NCBI GenBank assembly: GCA_963920765.1
Contig: OY987244.1
Location: 7,380,501 to 7,444,500 of the forward strand
DNA: 64,000 nt
Reading direction: 5' to 3'
From: Ulota crispa
Lineage: Eukaryota > Streptophyta > Bryopsida > Orthotrichales > Orthotrichaceae
In this document: piece by piece, positions 32,801 through 44,779 of the stretch
Layout: every line of letters starts with the position of its first letter
How positions within the stretch are numbered: position 1 is the first letter of the stretch
Translations under genes and position numbers: made by a program
The notes under the pieces: model-generated
The model's input: the letters and a program-made list of their open reading frames with translations, nothing else
The model's database searches: none
Told to the model about the DNA's origin: nothing

Positions 32801-35129
32801 GATTTCTAAGCAAAAGAGTTGCTGATGTGGATGTGTCGGTGGATTTCTAGCCAAGCTCACATTGGTGGATCCCAGTTTTTTTGTTTGCAACCATGGGTTT
32901 TGGTTTAGGAAAGCTTATGAGTTTGCTACTGATGTACGTGTCGGTGGATTCCAAGCAAGTGAGTTGCTGATGTGGATGTGGATGTGTCGGTGGATTTTCT
33001 AGCCAAGCTCACATTTCTGTACCCTGCTTTTGTTGTTTGCAAATATTGGTTTTGGTTTAGAAAAGTTACACCAAATAGTGCATTTCGGTTGCCTTAACTA
33101 ATTAGGTTGCCTTTCCTTGACAAAGTTACCTCATGACTCCTCTTGGGCTACTTGGAGGTGCATGCAACTCTCTTTATGCTACAGTAATTCTTGGTTCTAT
33201 GCTTGTTGTTGTACCCAACCTTTGCTTACTTCCTCCATTGTTTATCAGAGCAGTCTTGGTAATTAGTATGGGGCAACCTAAACGTACTATTTGGCGTAGT
33301 TAGTGAGTTACTGATGTTCTACATGTCGGGTGGATTTCTAGCCAAGCTCACATTGCTGTATCTGCTTTCTGCAGTTTGCAAACTTCGGTTTTTGTTTTGC
33401 AAAGATAGTTTATGAGTTACTGATGTCGTATGTGTCGGTAGATTTCTAAGCAAGTGAGCTACACTAAATAATGCATTTATTTGCCTTACCTTTGAAAGTT
33501 ACCTCATGACTCATTGCTTGGCCACTTGGAAGCACATGCAACTCTCTAGATATCAGAATTTTACATGGTCTACAACTTGGATGTTGCTAGTTTAATAGTT
33601 CACACTTTGTTGTTGTTTCCATGCCCTTTAAATTTTTTTTATTGCAATGATTATTGATGAAATATACTATAGTACTAGTAAGTATTTATATAGTGTAAAA
33701 TATGGAGAATTAGTGTGGGGCAACCTAAACGCAATATTTAGTGTAGTGTTGTACTTGTTGGTAGATTTGTAAGCAAGTGAGTTGCTGGTGTGGATGTGTT
33801 GGTGGATTTCTAGGAAAAGCTCACATTGCTGTATCCTGACTTTGTTGTTTAGCAAACAAGGGTTTGTGGTTTAAGAAGTTGGTGATGGAAGTGTGTCGGT
33901 GGTGGTGTTTTGCAGTCGGTGAGTTTGGCGAGACATCAAGCTCCGGTGTCACTTGCAGCGTCGGTGGCTTCGATTGGCGAGGTTATGCTTGCTGTCACGG
34001 GGGTGATTCTTGTGAGGAAACCCCAAGCATGGATTGTTTCAGAACCAAGCTCAGTCATCGCCATTGTTTATGCAGTACGTTTAACACCTCCCACCCTCCA
34101 CCCCTCCCTGCCTCTTCCATCATCCTACTAAAATCACACTGACCTCTCTAATATCACATCTACAATCTCTGTGATATTATTGCATTGATATAGGTTGTTT
34201 GGAAACTAACATATGCTCTACATTCTAACATATGAAAATTCTAATAATATTCTAATGGTGAATGCATAGCATAGTAAGCAGCAACCGTTAGGCACTACGC
34301 AATGACTTTTATAATATCACATCCTAGTCTCTGTAATATCACATCTCTAATTTCTGTAATATCACATCTTCAGTCTCTGTAATAAGATCTATCACATCTC
34401 CAATCTATGATATTCATACTACTAAAGTCACAAGGACCTTTGGAATATCACATCTCACCCTTTGTAATATCACATCTCCAGTCTTTGTGATCATATACAT
34501 ACAATTCAAAAACTTACTGAAATTTTTACATTTCATGATATTTATCATATGAAATTCCTAATAAAATCCTGTCCATTTTTCAAAAAGTGATTATTCCAAG
34601 GTTTATGTTTTTTGTTGAAATTCTTGTGCAGGGAGCCGTGACATCGTGTTTAGCAGTTGGGGCCATTGCTTGGTCAATCTCAAAAACAGGTCCTGTTCTC
34701 GCTGCTACCTATGGCCCACTCCAGGCAGTAGCAACAGCCATTTTGGCTGTCATTTTTCTCAAAGAAACATTTTTCTTGGGCAGGTATGTCTCCTGCCCTT
34801 TCTTCATCTCAAAGCTGGTTTCTTTTTCTTACAGCTCTAAATGCCAAGCGGATTCTAGGGTTTTAGCTTCATATCCAGCAATTCTTCAACGTCATTGTAC
34901 TCTTTTGCCAGTTTGCTTGTTTTGGAACATTTTTCTTAAAGGTTTCCATGCTCCGTATCTCTGCAGTTTCATCGGTTCTGCGCTCATTATTTTGGGATTG
35001 TATCTCATTAATTGGGGTCAAAAGACATCCAGCAATGCGTTGGAAGCAGTCAGCTTTGAGAATCAAGTCGTAATTTCTACGGGCAGTAATCTGAAAGAAC
35101 AAGAGCCACTTTTAGGGTTTAGGGTTTAG
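29824..35129 (+). CDS. WAT1-related EamA (drug/metabolite) transporter
   Basis: Integral membrane protein of about 379 residues with two EamA repeats (about ten TM helices); relatives in plants export small metabolites, including auxin from vacuoles. Exons: 29824-29843, 30485-30679, 31558-31620, 31733-31849, 32445-32715, 33916-34074, 34632-34783, 34967-35129; all junction phases agree. Recognisable blocks: VVLTKHAFSEGLHKLVFSVYRN (TM1-2), FLFYNGLALTNATFASAMQ, LKIVGVVASVAGAMVMTCYKGP, TGPVLAATYGPLQAVATAI, and FIGSALIILGLYLINWG at the end. The start is a 20-base exon encoding MWGFLNG, which joins in phase to YAGGSPEG. The apparent ATG at 30,399 opens onto a GATGGTGATGGTGG repeat next to a MITE and is not a plausible start. 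Introns hold MITEs and tandem repeats. Substrate is unknown. Confidence 0.9.
30002..30391 (+). mobile_element. MITE, family B copy 2
   Basis: About 390 bp, TA-flanked (GTAAGGTAGC on the left, GCTACCTTAAG on the right), in intron 1 of the WAT1-type gene. It shares inverted body blocks with the 44.8-45.2 kb copy (GGTGACAAAGTGATGGTTTTGG and the TTTGTGAACAAACGCTTGCAA region). The right end lies less than 100 bases before the intron's acceptor. Confidence 0.8.
30667..31420 (+). repeat. Tandem array containing copies of the exon 2 donor site
   Basis: Units of about 170-190 bases begin with the end of exon 2 (TTCTTCTACGAACG then GTAC) and continue with TATGGCTGCATCGTTTG, CTGTAAA.CCTAAAAA and ATCTACTTGACGTAGA. 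Exon-tail plus donor copies lie at about 30,679, 30,865, 31,046 and 31,369; the third is mutated (ACAAACAGTAT). Partial units between 31,140 and 31,300 lack the exon tail. The array fills intron 2 of the WAT1-type gene. Confidence 0.85.
31906..32249 (+). mobile_element. Fold-back MITE, family C copy 1
   Basis: 344 bp with ends GGGAAAATTTGATGGATACC and its inverse GTATCCATCAAATTTTCCC. The interior reads TTTTTTCAGAAATTGCACAAATACCCT then the inverted counterpart. It lies in intron 4 of the WAT1-type gene. Flanks show only a short imperfect repeat (TAAATCT / TAAAATCT). Confidence 0.85.
32716..33870 (+). repeat. Degenerate tandem array in WAT1-gene intron 5
   Basis: Repeated blocks GTGTCGGTGGATTTCTA, GCCAAGCTCACATTGCTGTA, CCTG.TTTTGTTGTTTGCAAAC and TTGGTTTTGGTTTAG recur about six times, partly interleaved. 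The first unit begins directly after the exon 5 donor (GTGGTGTTTCTAGTCACAAGCTC). A dispersed repeat (33,480-33,760) interrupts the array. Confidence 0.75.
33480..33760 (+). repeat. Dispersed repeat shared with 57.4-57.7 kb
   Basis: The blocks GGCCACTTGGAAGCACATGCA, TACAACTTGGATGTTGCTAG, GCCCTTTAAA and TATTTATA.AGTGTAAAAT...GGGGCAA.CTAAA recur in the same order at about 57,440-57,690. It is an uncharacterised interspersed element. Confidence 0.6.
34115..34500 (+). repeat. ATATCACATCT repeat cluster, family D copy 1
   Basis: Many copies of GTAATATCACATCTCCAATCTCT and variants, together with CATACTACTAAA.TCACA. It lies in intron 6 of the WAT1-type gene; a smaller cluster of the same family is in the Moco sulfurase gene (42,764-42,912). 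Confidence 0.8.
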
Positions 35130-35285
35130 GATTTAAGGTTTAGCGTTGTATTCACTGAAAACTAACGAATTATCTCAGGCCTGTAGATATAGTGTGGTCT
35201 GAAAGAACAGGAGCTACTACTAGGGTTTAAGGTTGTATTCATTGAGAACAAACTAATTAGCGCGGACTTGTAGATATATTTATAT
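35085..35285 (+). repeat. Tandem duplication spanning the WAT1 stop codon
   Basis: The segment TCTGAAAGAACAAGAGCCACT...AGGGTTTA...TTGTATTCACTGA...TGTAGATATA occurs twice, from about 35,090 and from about 35,198. The first copy holds the last codons and stop of the gene, the second is 3' UTR. Telomere-like TTTAGGG repeats are part of the unit. Confidence 0.75.
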
Positions 35286-35769
35286 CATACCTGCAACCAA
35301 TTACAAAGGTGGGAAAACAGAGTTGCTAGATTCAACACAAAATTTACATTCATAAGCTTAAAGCAAAGCTACTGCAGATCTCTCAAGTACCTTCGTCACT
35401 GCATTTAGCAGTTTTGTAAACTAGTATTTCATCCCAGGTTGGTTTATTGATTCCAACCAAACTGTAGAATAAAGCCAAGTTTTATGAAGCCTTGAACATG
35501 ATCTCTGTTCTTTATTTGATTGAAAAAATACATGGAAAATTCAGCAAAAAGCATCTCAAATTGATAAAGCCAAGTTTTCTGAATTCTCACACAGTTTCTC
35601 TTGATTATTTGATAAAATACATGGGATAGCCAGGAGAGCTTACCATAAACTGGTTTGCTCTTCCGCTGCTGCTCCAGTTCCAAAATCTTTTATCAAGGTG
35701 CTGGAAAAACCCCTTTTTGTTTATCTATTTCAATCTACCTTAAGAAGCCGAACAAAAACACCTCTTTCT
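35130..35769. other. Gap between convergent genes
   Basis: About 640 bases separate the stop codons of two tail-to-tail genes. It holds the 35.1-35.3 kb duplication and the 3' UTRs; a direct repeat of GATAAA.CCAAGTTTTATGAA / TGAATTC type occurs near 35,470-35,580. No gene. Confidence 0.5.
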
Positions 35770-38700
35770 TTAGGTAAGCTTGTTGATAATAACACTCGAA
35801 CCAACAGAGAGAAGTCGCGTGTAACGTATTCTTAGCCACTTTGTATAATCTGTTTCTAAACCACTTGAAAAATTGGCATTCGAACTGGGCTCGTGAGGAT
35901 TCTCTTGCTCAAGGAGAACGCCAAAAGTTATTAGCCCCTGCAAGCACGTTCCAAAGCAGATCAGCCCAAACTAGCTTCTGATTACAAAAAGCTCAAATAA
36001 ATGTGTTGTAATAAAGAAATCTAAGAAATCAACATAATCAGATAATTGCCATGTTGTTAAACCCATAGCCACAGCCTTCACAAGAAAATCTGATTGTATT
36101 TATATCCAAATCACAATCAGATTTTATATTAAACTCTTTTACATATTATATTAGGTATTGAGTTGGTGAAATGGTGCATTCAAATATCCAGATGTCATCT
36201 ATGTATACATCTTTTGTAGATTATCACCGCCAAATTACATTTTTACACTACACTTCACTACATATTTTCAAGATAATGTTACATTATTGTAAGACCAACA
36301 AGTTTTAGACTTATTGGAATGTAAAGCTTATATTTACATGAAAAAAACATTCACAAAGCACTCAATACACCCACTTACGTTACGACGACGATATGATGCC
36401 AACGTGGCCAGAGGTTGGTTAGTTTCTTTGATTCCTGTAATTTGATCAATGTTCACCATTTGGCACCGATTGCAGCCTCCCACAACCTGGCCCACCAAGT
36501 AGGACTTTTAGTTTTTGCAACTAAACAAAGAAACAAAAAAATGGACCATGTATTGAAATAAATAAAGCTTCAAACAATGAAATGTGCCAGTACGATATAA
36601 TCATCATAAGTGACATTTTGACCAATGTTGTTTTCAAAATTACTAGTTAGATCAGCTATTGTTAAGCTCCGAAAATGAGACTGTCATAAATTTAGCTTGA
36701 TCATCATTCAGAAGGTCAAGGAGGAGAAAAAGGTTGTAAATGACGTACTCCAAATCTCTGGCTGCAAATACTAATACTCTGCCACGTGTCTTCATCGTGA
36801 GCATCACCTCCTGTTACCACAATATTAGGCCTGAATCGCAATGCGTCCACTGCAGGAACCGAGATGTTGTGCAGAGACGAAGCTGTATCCTCGCTTTGAC
36901 TCTCTGCAACCCCAGCCATACAAACCAAGGGTAAAACTTTCAGCAATCAGAGAAAGGCCAAAAAATCTTGTAAAAAAGAAAAATGTACTACTCTGCTACC
37001 ACTAATTTATGCCTCAGTTTCATTTGATAGAACATTATTATCAACATGGTTTTCACTAAAATTACTTTGTTATAACAATTTTTAGTCACCGTAGACAGAT
37101 TGATCATGCAGAGACAAGAGAAGTAAGATACAAACTTTCATAAAACGACATTCTTATAATTACTTATCTGTACCTACTAGAAAAGAGTATTTATGTCGCT
37201 ATCATACAATTTAATCCGCCACTTTCCCACCATTTCAATGAAATGAACAGAGAGATGTCACTCATAATTGACCTAAACCCTAAGCCCCAATCCTACAACC
37301 CTTAACCCTCAACCCCGTTGCACACCTCTGTATGATTAGTCTCCAAAAATCAATCAAAGTTTAGTTTTCCTGACGACCTTGTTTGTGGTTGGCAATAGAT
37401 TTGTCCAGAAATCTCGTTTCTAAGAGAAAGCTCAACAACATCTATTGCTTTCTAATCAAACAAAATGAAGAAGGTTAAAGATAGTTATATAAAAAAGAGA
37501 AAATCTCACGGATACCCCTGAAGTTTGCAATATTCACATAGATACCCCTACTTTTTCAGAAATTACAAAAAAACCCTTGGACTAAACTTTTCAGGCCTTT
37601 GTGTTTGTTGTGCATGCCACTTCTCTTCTTCCTTTGTGTGCACGTTGCTTCTTTTTTGTGTCATTACATTCCCTTCTTCAACATTCATCATGAAGAAAGT
37701 ACGAGCACAACAAATAAATGCCTAAAAATTATGGTCCCAAGGGTATTTGTGCAATTTCTGAAAAAGCAGGGGTATGTATGTAAATATTGCAAACTTCAAA
37801 GGTACCCATGAAATTTTCCCTATATAAAAAAGAGATTTAAAAAAAAAAGGAGCCTGTAACTCACGTGCATCAAGCGCTGCTTCAACGCGTCGGTTGAGCT
37901 CATCAACGCTGGCCTTGGACACAAGCAAAAGCTGACCTTCATTGGCAAAGCTCAATTCACTCATTCGAGAACCTGATCGACTTCTCAGAGATTTCAAAGG
38001 CAAAGCGTTCGATTCTTTTCTGGCAAGAGTGCAGGGCACTCCAAGAGCTTCCGTGAACCATTTGGTCACCTCTTGTCCATACCTGTTGCCTTCCAACCTG
38101 CCACATCAGCAGCAACAATACTGCACCAAATTATTAAACAACCTGATTAAACTCGGTCATGTCCATCAGTAATGAAGCTGAAAAATATCAAAAAAATTTC
38201 TCATGTAATACAACAGATTTGTTAGGAAGGAATGAATATAGTTTGACAAGTGAGCATGGAAAAGTACAAGACGAGCTGTAAACCTATTCCCACAAAGTTT
38301 GACTCCATTGACGACGGAGCATTCAGGATTTGATTGCAACGAGATTTCCAACTCGTTTTGCATGTTCGGTGCTTTGACGAGCATCACGTCTTTTGCAAGG
38401 TCGATGGAGATCTGAATTGAACACAAAAACGGCAGCTTCTTTTGTGTGAAAACATCTCCTCCGAGGCTCTGAATCACCCACTCTCGATCATATAAAAGCC
38501 CTGCAGAGCCAAAAGCACACTGTTAGCAAACACCACAGTATACCAGAAAAACAAACACCCTAAAAAAACCTCCAAAAAAAGTCCTAAAAAACGTCATAAA
38601 ATCTCCTAAAAATTCCTGAAAACTCCTGAAAAACCTCCCGGACATATAGCTGCATTAAATCCTGCCAATTGTAACGCCATTTAAGGTAGTTTTTGATGTA

Positions 38701-41700
38701 AACCTTGCCAATTGGGACACAGCTGAATTATAGAGAGCACCTCTGAGAGTGGGTGGTATACAAGTTGAGGTTTCAAACGAAATAGCCATGGTGAATGCAA
38801 ACATCATAATTGGAGTTTACAGCAACCTACCTCACCTACTGTTCGGAATTTAAGCAAAAAAAACCACAAGGTGGACAAAAAAAAGGGTATAAACACAATT
38901 TGTTAGCCAAGTATAAAAGCTTACCAGAGTTACTGAGTGGCCAGACACTTGCGCTGAATCCACCACAAGACTTGATTGGGTATACCACCAGATTTTCCAC
39001 TTTAGTTTTGGTGTCAGACTCCAAATCAGTCAAATGATTACCATTGCTCAAGATAACCCCATTCTCTTGCTTTCCGATCACTGCAAAATAAAAGTAGCAT
39101 TTTGAAGATAGCCTCAGCTTTATTAAGCGCCCTAAGTGTTCGTTTTACCTGTTAAATATGATAAGAAATTGACAGAGATCTTCCAAAACCATAAAGTTAA
39201 AAAGATCAAATATGGGGTAAAGCTCTCTTGCTATGAGTTTTGCAGATAAAATTTGCAAAAAAAGACCAAAATAGGAGTCCGTTCGAACCAGGAGCAGGTG
39301 CCACGGAAGAAGTAAAGTTTGGTTTGTTGGATCCAATGGTTCTCTTTTCAACGATTGTTTCCACAAAGTACTTCAAAATGAACTTAGTAACTGCCTGTAC
39401 CACCACGACCACAACAACAACAAAAATATTTGGTTTTCCAAAATGCAATCACACTTGAAAAGAAGGCACTTGAAAATACAACAAAAAAGAAATAAAAATA
39501 AACACTAAATTTTCATAAGTTAAGCGTTGTTGGATATAAAGAGAGATTAGTAGTAATTGCAATTTTGTTTAGTAAGAGTCTCACCAAGCAATCTTCAAAT
39601 GTAGACATGTACCCAAAGGAAACCCTTACGGCTCCAGTAGGGCGACCATGAATTACGTCCTGGTCATCCCAACACACATGCCCAGCCTGCACCAACACCA
39701 CAAGAATACCAATTTTAAACATGAACAAACAAAACAAAAAAAAAACCATATATTTGAAAAAACCGCAATAATGGAGCTCAAAATGCTCACGCCGAGTTGT
39801 TTTTGAAGACTAGTCTTGTATGACTTTCAAAAGGAAAAAGCTTGTATATTCACTAGAGTTTTTTCCATGTTGTGTTTTTGTACCTCGAAGTTTGAGATAA
39901 GGTCCTGTTGTGAGAGCCCTAAATATTTGGCACAAGCACCTGGATTGCAGAAACATCCAGTCTGTCCAAACCAGAGAGAACACCCCCACAAGAATACAGT
40001 TGTTTAACAAAAATAGACACAACAACTCAAACCACTAATTACCAAAAAAATAAAACAAATGAGTTATGCATTCAATTTTGAGTCTTACCCGAAGCTGAAT
40101 ATTTTCAAGAGCAGCAAGCTTCTCCACTTCACGGTGGCCTACCCAAGTTCCATCAGCTCGCTTTAAATTGAACGTAACTACAGGCCCTTGGTTACAATCT
40201 TGACCCCAATATCTCTGTAGATTTCCAAATAAAAAAAAGGTAGCCAAAAATTATTCAAATAGTATTGTGAAAAAATGGAAAAAAAAAACTAAGAATAAAA
40301 AGAGGCTTATTCCACATATAAGGTTTTTTAATTACAAAGACCGTACATATGTAGAACTTATTTTACTGTGAGCTGCTAAAATTCAACATTAAATTCTTAT
40401 TGAGTGTAAAAGAGATAAAGAATATTTACCACGTGTTCCAAGCCATGGTTTCCATGCAAAACACAGACTGCAGCTCCATTGGCGTGCTTTAAGCTAGCCA
40501 TTTTTTTTGCAATATAACTAGTTAATGCGCCTGTATGCCTGGCAAACAAATTTTCATTAAGAAAAGTGCAACTCAATGTCGTCCTCTCATCCTTAAAGTT
40601 TAGATGGAAATGTTAAGCAATCACAGCACTTGATGTTGCTTGAGATTTTATAAAGAAATCAACTCAAACAAGCAATTTAGAGATTGAGTATCAGGGATAA
40701 GATGGGCACACATGTTTATATTTGAAGGTAGAAGCCGGTCAATAAATGCAAAGCCATGGCGTAATGCAGCAATTCCAAGGAATGAGGTAGTTCCATCCTC
40801 AAGCCATTGCTCCACACTATCTCGTTTTTGCATCAGGTCTGCGTCAGCTATGGACATAGCTACTGTCCCTGTACACCAGAAACCATAAACTACAATAAGA
40901 GAGGCAAAAAAAAAGACAAAAAAATGCAAAAAAAAGACAAAAAGAAAACAGTTAAATAGTCCATAAAATACAATAAGGAGGAAAAATCAGGGCAAATAAT
41001 CCAAGTTGTTCAAGCCTTAATGAACTGACTTTTCAGGTAACGAACTATTTCAGTGACCTGGATTAGAGATCACCTCTAGAGAGCGTACAACATGCTCAAG
41101 TACGCATCAAAAATGCAGAAAAATTTAAAAAAACCAAATGAAATGCTACCTCCTCCAAAATATTTCTTCTTCAATAAAGTCGCGGCATCTGAATAAAAAA
41201 GAAAAAAAGACACAGACACAAATTATAAGAGTATGAAAGCAAGAGTTCATACTTTCATAACCCCATGGGGAAAGCCAAAAATCATAAATAACTTTCAAAG
41301 CGCAAAAGGCAACTATCTAAGAATCCGTGATTTCGCGAAGCAAAAATTACCTCTTCGAACAAGCAAAGCTCCAAGACCTGTGGGATATCCAAAAATCTGC
41401 CAAAAAGCAAAAGAGTTATTCAAGAGTTTTTCTTTTTTATTTCGTTCTCTGAAACTGGAATTGACACTTAAGATTAATTGGAATAGGAAGCTCTTGAATT
41501 GACCTTATAGAAAGAAATTGCAACAAAATCGGCTGGAAAATGTGTCAGATTTGGAGGTCCAGTTCCACAACCCTTGGCAGCATCCAAAAGAACCATCCAT
41601 CTCCCTCTACAAGACACACAAGCCACTACATTCCTTTCAAAAAACGAAAACTTCCAACAAATCTAGCTTCTCTTAGCAGTACAATTAACTTCACAAACAT

Positions 41701-44133
41701 ACCACAATTCACTAGAAAAAAAAAAAAAAAACATTAATAAACATAAACAATGGAATTACTTCAAAATCCAATAAAATAAAAACACAGATACGTAGGTAGA
41801 CAACAAAGCTACAAAACCAGTACCTAGAAGACGAGCTAGTGTTCACATGTCTGGCCTCTTGAACATGCTTGACAAGATTCAAGTCAAACTTTGCTCCAGA
41901 AAAGTTACACTCCAATGGAAACGCAAATAAATTGATCGGTTCATCTGCTTTTAATAACAACAAGAACAACAAAAGTGAAAAAACATCAAACTCTTTCATG
42001 TGTGCAGCAGAAATGGTACAATCACCTAAAGGACTAAGAATTCATGGTATTAAAAATTTAAAAAACTGGTAAATCATGTTGTGAAAGCTTAGTAAATGGG
42101 GCAAAATTTTATATCATCAGAATCAGCAAAGTAAATTACAGATGCAGGTCTAAAAATGATGGAAAAAACAGAAACAAAAAAAAAAACGTCAAACTCTTTC
42201 ATGTATGTAGCAGAAATGGTACAACTACCTAAAGGACTAAAAATCCATGGTATTAAAAGTCAAAAAAGTTGGTAAATCATGTTGTGAAAGCTCAGCAATG
42301 GGGCAAAATTTTATACCATCAGAATCAGCAAAGTAAATTACACATGTAGGTCTAAAAATTATGGAAAAAACAGAAACAAACAAAAGATAAAAAGAGAGAA
42401 CACTACATGGTAGAGTTCTAAGTTTTTACCTGCATGAGCATGGCTTTGAAAAGTTGGCCGTTGCTTCAAAACTTTTGGTGTCAAAGAAAAATCATTTGAG
42501 CCAGAAGGAGTTGCTTGCACGTCCACGGCAGTGACAGCCACGCCTTTCTCAAGAGCATATTCTCGGATCCCAAGGACGCTGTTGTGATTTACCACGGAAT
42601 ACCAGAACTCACTGTCGGCACTCCAAGGAAAAGTCTCTCCCACGAGCTTCAACGCCGACGTGGCACCCGAGGTGAACACACACATGTACTCCTCCGGAGA
42701 CGCGTTACAGAACGTCAGCACCTGTTTTTCAAATTTTGCACAGCTCAGAAATGACAACAACAATCATACTACTAAAATCACAGGGCCCTCTGTAATATCA
42801 CATATCCAATCTCTGTAGTATCACATCTCCAATGTTTATGATATCATACTACTAATCATACTACTAAATCACAGGAACCTTTATAATACCACATCTGCAC
42901 CTCTGTAATATCAAGTGTAGCAGCTCGAAAGTGGGGTACTTCAAATTTTTGAAAAAGATTCGGGTTTTAGTGGAGTTTTACTGACCTGCTGGCGCACCGA
43001 CTCCACAGCATCCGAGGAACGCATACTGCTGTCACTTTGACTATCTATGCTTTTTCTGTTAAGGATCATTCACAGAACTGTCAAAACAACAAACAAACAA
43101 AAAAAAGTATATACACTATTTCTCATCGTTTGACAAAGAAAGAAAGATTCCATGTGAAACAGTGGAAATACAGAACTGTAGCGGAGGATACGAGGATTTC
43201 CATAGAGATTGGAGGAAAAGTCTTGAAGTGCCGCCTTCAGTTGAGAATCTGCATGCAATGTAGCTCCCGCGTGGTCCACGTATACAACCCCTGCAATGTC
43301 ATCAAACAACAACAACAACACGCTCTTAAGCAAAAAAACCCTAAACCCTAAAACTCAAATTCAAACTGTTGCGCTAAATTTAGACCAATCCTTGCAATAA
43401 ACAAAAGAATTGGAGCAACAACCAATGCAACGGCCATTTGGAGAGTGGCTACTAAACTCCTGCTCTTTTCTGAGCAAATTTGGAGCACTTTTTCAGCCAA
43501 TTTAGGGCTACGAAGCTTTGTATTGGGATCCGATGACTGTCGAGAATTTGAATTACACTAATTTCTACACCCACCAATTAAAACTACAACGATTTCTACG
43601 CCCACCAATTTGAATATACGAGGGACTCTTGCAGCAGAAACCAATGCAACAGCCATTTGAAAAGTCAATTTCCTAAACTCTTCCTCTTTTCGGAGCAAAT
43701 TTGGAGCACTGTTTCAGCCATTTCAGAGCTACTACGCTCTGTATCAGAATTCTATGCCTGCCACCAATTTGAATTACAATGATTTCTACGCCGGACACCA
43801 ATTTGAACAAGCAAGGGGTTTTTTGGCATCGGGAATACCGTTCAAGCGCGGAAACTCGCTGGCGCGGAGCTTGTCGATAGAGATGGACCTATCCGGGTAG
43901 CCATAATTCTCCCCGAACTTCGCCAGAAACGCTCGCTTCTCGTCACTCACAACAACCTTCACGGCCTCGGCTGCTCGCTTGCTGCTGCTGCTGCCGCGCA
44001 ACCGAGGGCGCTGCCAGACGGGGTCGGGGTCGGGGTCGGAGTGGAAGAGACTGAGCGACACGGCCCAATTGAGAATGCGCACCAGCAACGAGTACAGCTC
44101 GGACGCCTTGGCCCGCCACCAAAACCCCCTCAT
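35770..44133 (-). CDS. Molybdenum cofactor sulfurase (ABA3/MOCOS type)
   Basis: Transfers sulfur from L-cysteine to the molybdenum cofactor, activating aldehyde oxidase and xanthine dehydrogenase; in plants this supports abscisic acid synthesis. Twenty exons rebuilt (high to low): 44133-43839, 43290-43192, 43044-42986, 42721-42430, 41944-41824, 41606-41504, 41396-41351, 41188-41150, 40868-40712, 40538-40430, 40214-40089, 39961-39884, 39686-39585, 39394-39289, 39080-38925, 38500-38284, 38097-37865, 36903-36749, 36486-36379, 35937-35770. Phase is kept, giving about 922 residues (plant relatives about 820). The NifS-like domain shows YVDHAGAT, the PLP lysine in AISFYK (about K323) and the sulfur-carrying cysteine region [10 protein letters not shown] (about 483-492). 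The MOSC half shows [10 protein letters not shown] and GGCNRCQMV. Least certain: the exon 14 end, the acceptor of exon 5, and the last exon, whose C-terminus is not conserved. Confidence 0.93.
37497..37820 (+). mobile_element. Fold-back MITE, family C copy 2
   Basis: 324 bp, ends GAGAAAATCTCACGGATACC and GGTACCCATGAAATTTTCCC, in intron 17 of the Moco sulfurase gene. Both sides are flanked by the direct repeat TATATAAAAAA (11 bases), a probable target-site duplication. Confidence 0.85.
41985..42395 (+). repeat. Two-copy tandem duplication in Moco sulfurase intron 4, period about 200 bases
   Basis: The unit CAAACTCTTTCATGT...GCAGAAATGGTACAA...TAAATCATGTTGTGAAAGCT...GGGGCAAAATTTTATA occurs from about 41,988 and again from about 42,190. 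Confidence 0.85.
42764..42912 (+). repeat. ATATCACATCT repeat cluster, family D copy 2
   Basis: GTAATATCACAT.TCCAATCTCTGTAGTATCACATCTCC and CATACTACTAAA.TCACAGG units, as in the WAT1-gene intron at 34.1-34.5 kb. It lies in intron 3 of the Moco sulfurase gene. Confidence 0.8.
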
Positions 44134-44512
44134 CGCCCCTCCTCCAATCCTCCTCCTCCAATGAATTCACACAGCTCCGTAACCCCCGAGTGCCCAAATC
44201 GCTCAAAACGAGTAATCAGACGAACCCAGAGAGCTCGGAATTCAGAAAGCTTCACACAATTGGACAACGGTGATTGAAAGAGGGAGAGAGAGAAAGAGAG
44301 AGGTATGGGGGTTTGTGAGTTCGGTGAGGATGTGGGAGAGTATTTTTTGTGCGGGGGGGGATGGTGACGAGGAGGAACCAGTTATACTGTACCAGACCAG
44401 ACAAGATCGCGTCAGTTGCGCTCATCTGGAAGAATGGAGACTGGAGAGCGAAGAGCGGAGAATGAATTCCATGGAATCGAGTTGCGGTTGGGGTCCCGAT
44501 TGCTGTGTAAGG

Positions 44513-44520
44513 TATTTATA
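44513..44520 (-). promoter_or_regulatory. TATA box of the Moco sulfurase gene
   Basis: On the minus strand the sequence reads GCTATAAATACC, a canonical plant TATA box, about 380 bases upstream of the start codon at 44133. The stretch between is purine/pyrimidine-skewed with a GAGAGAGAGAAAGAGAGAG tract at 44,280-44,301, suitable for a leader. Confidence 0.55.
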
Positions 44521-44779
44521 GCAAGTGGCGAAGCGCGCGGCCATGGATGCGGCACTGCGGCGGCCAAGTGGAGTCGTCGGAGATTCTCGGGGGGTGTGGG
44601 GGCTGCGGCAACGTTGTTGGGTTGGTCACGTGGAGGCTGCCTTCGTCAGCATCGTTGTGTCATTCTTTGTCCGCTTCTGAAAGGCCCATTCCCACTGGGC
44701 AGTTGGACGTGTTTGGGTGAGAGGATTTCTGTTCTCTTCCTTGACGTGGGTCCACACTTTAAAATGAGTTCCTCAAAAG

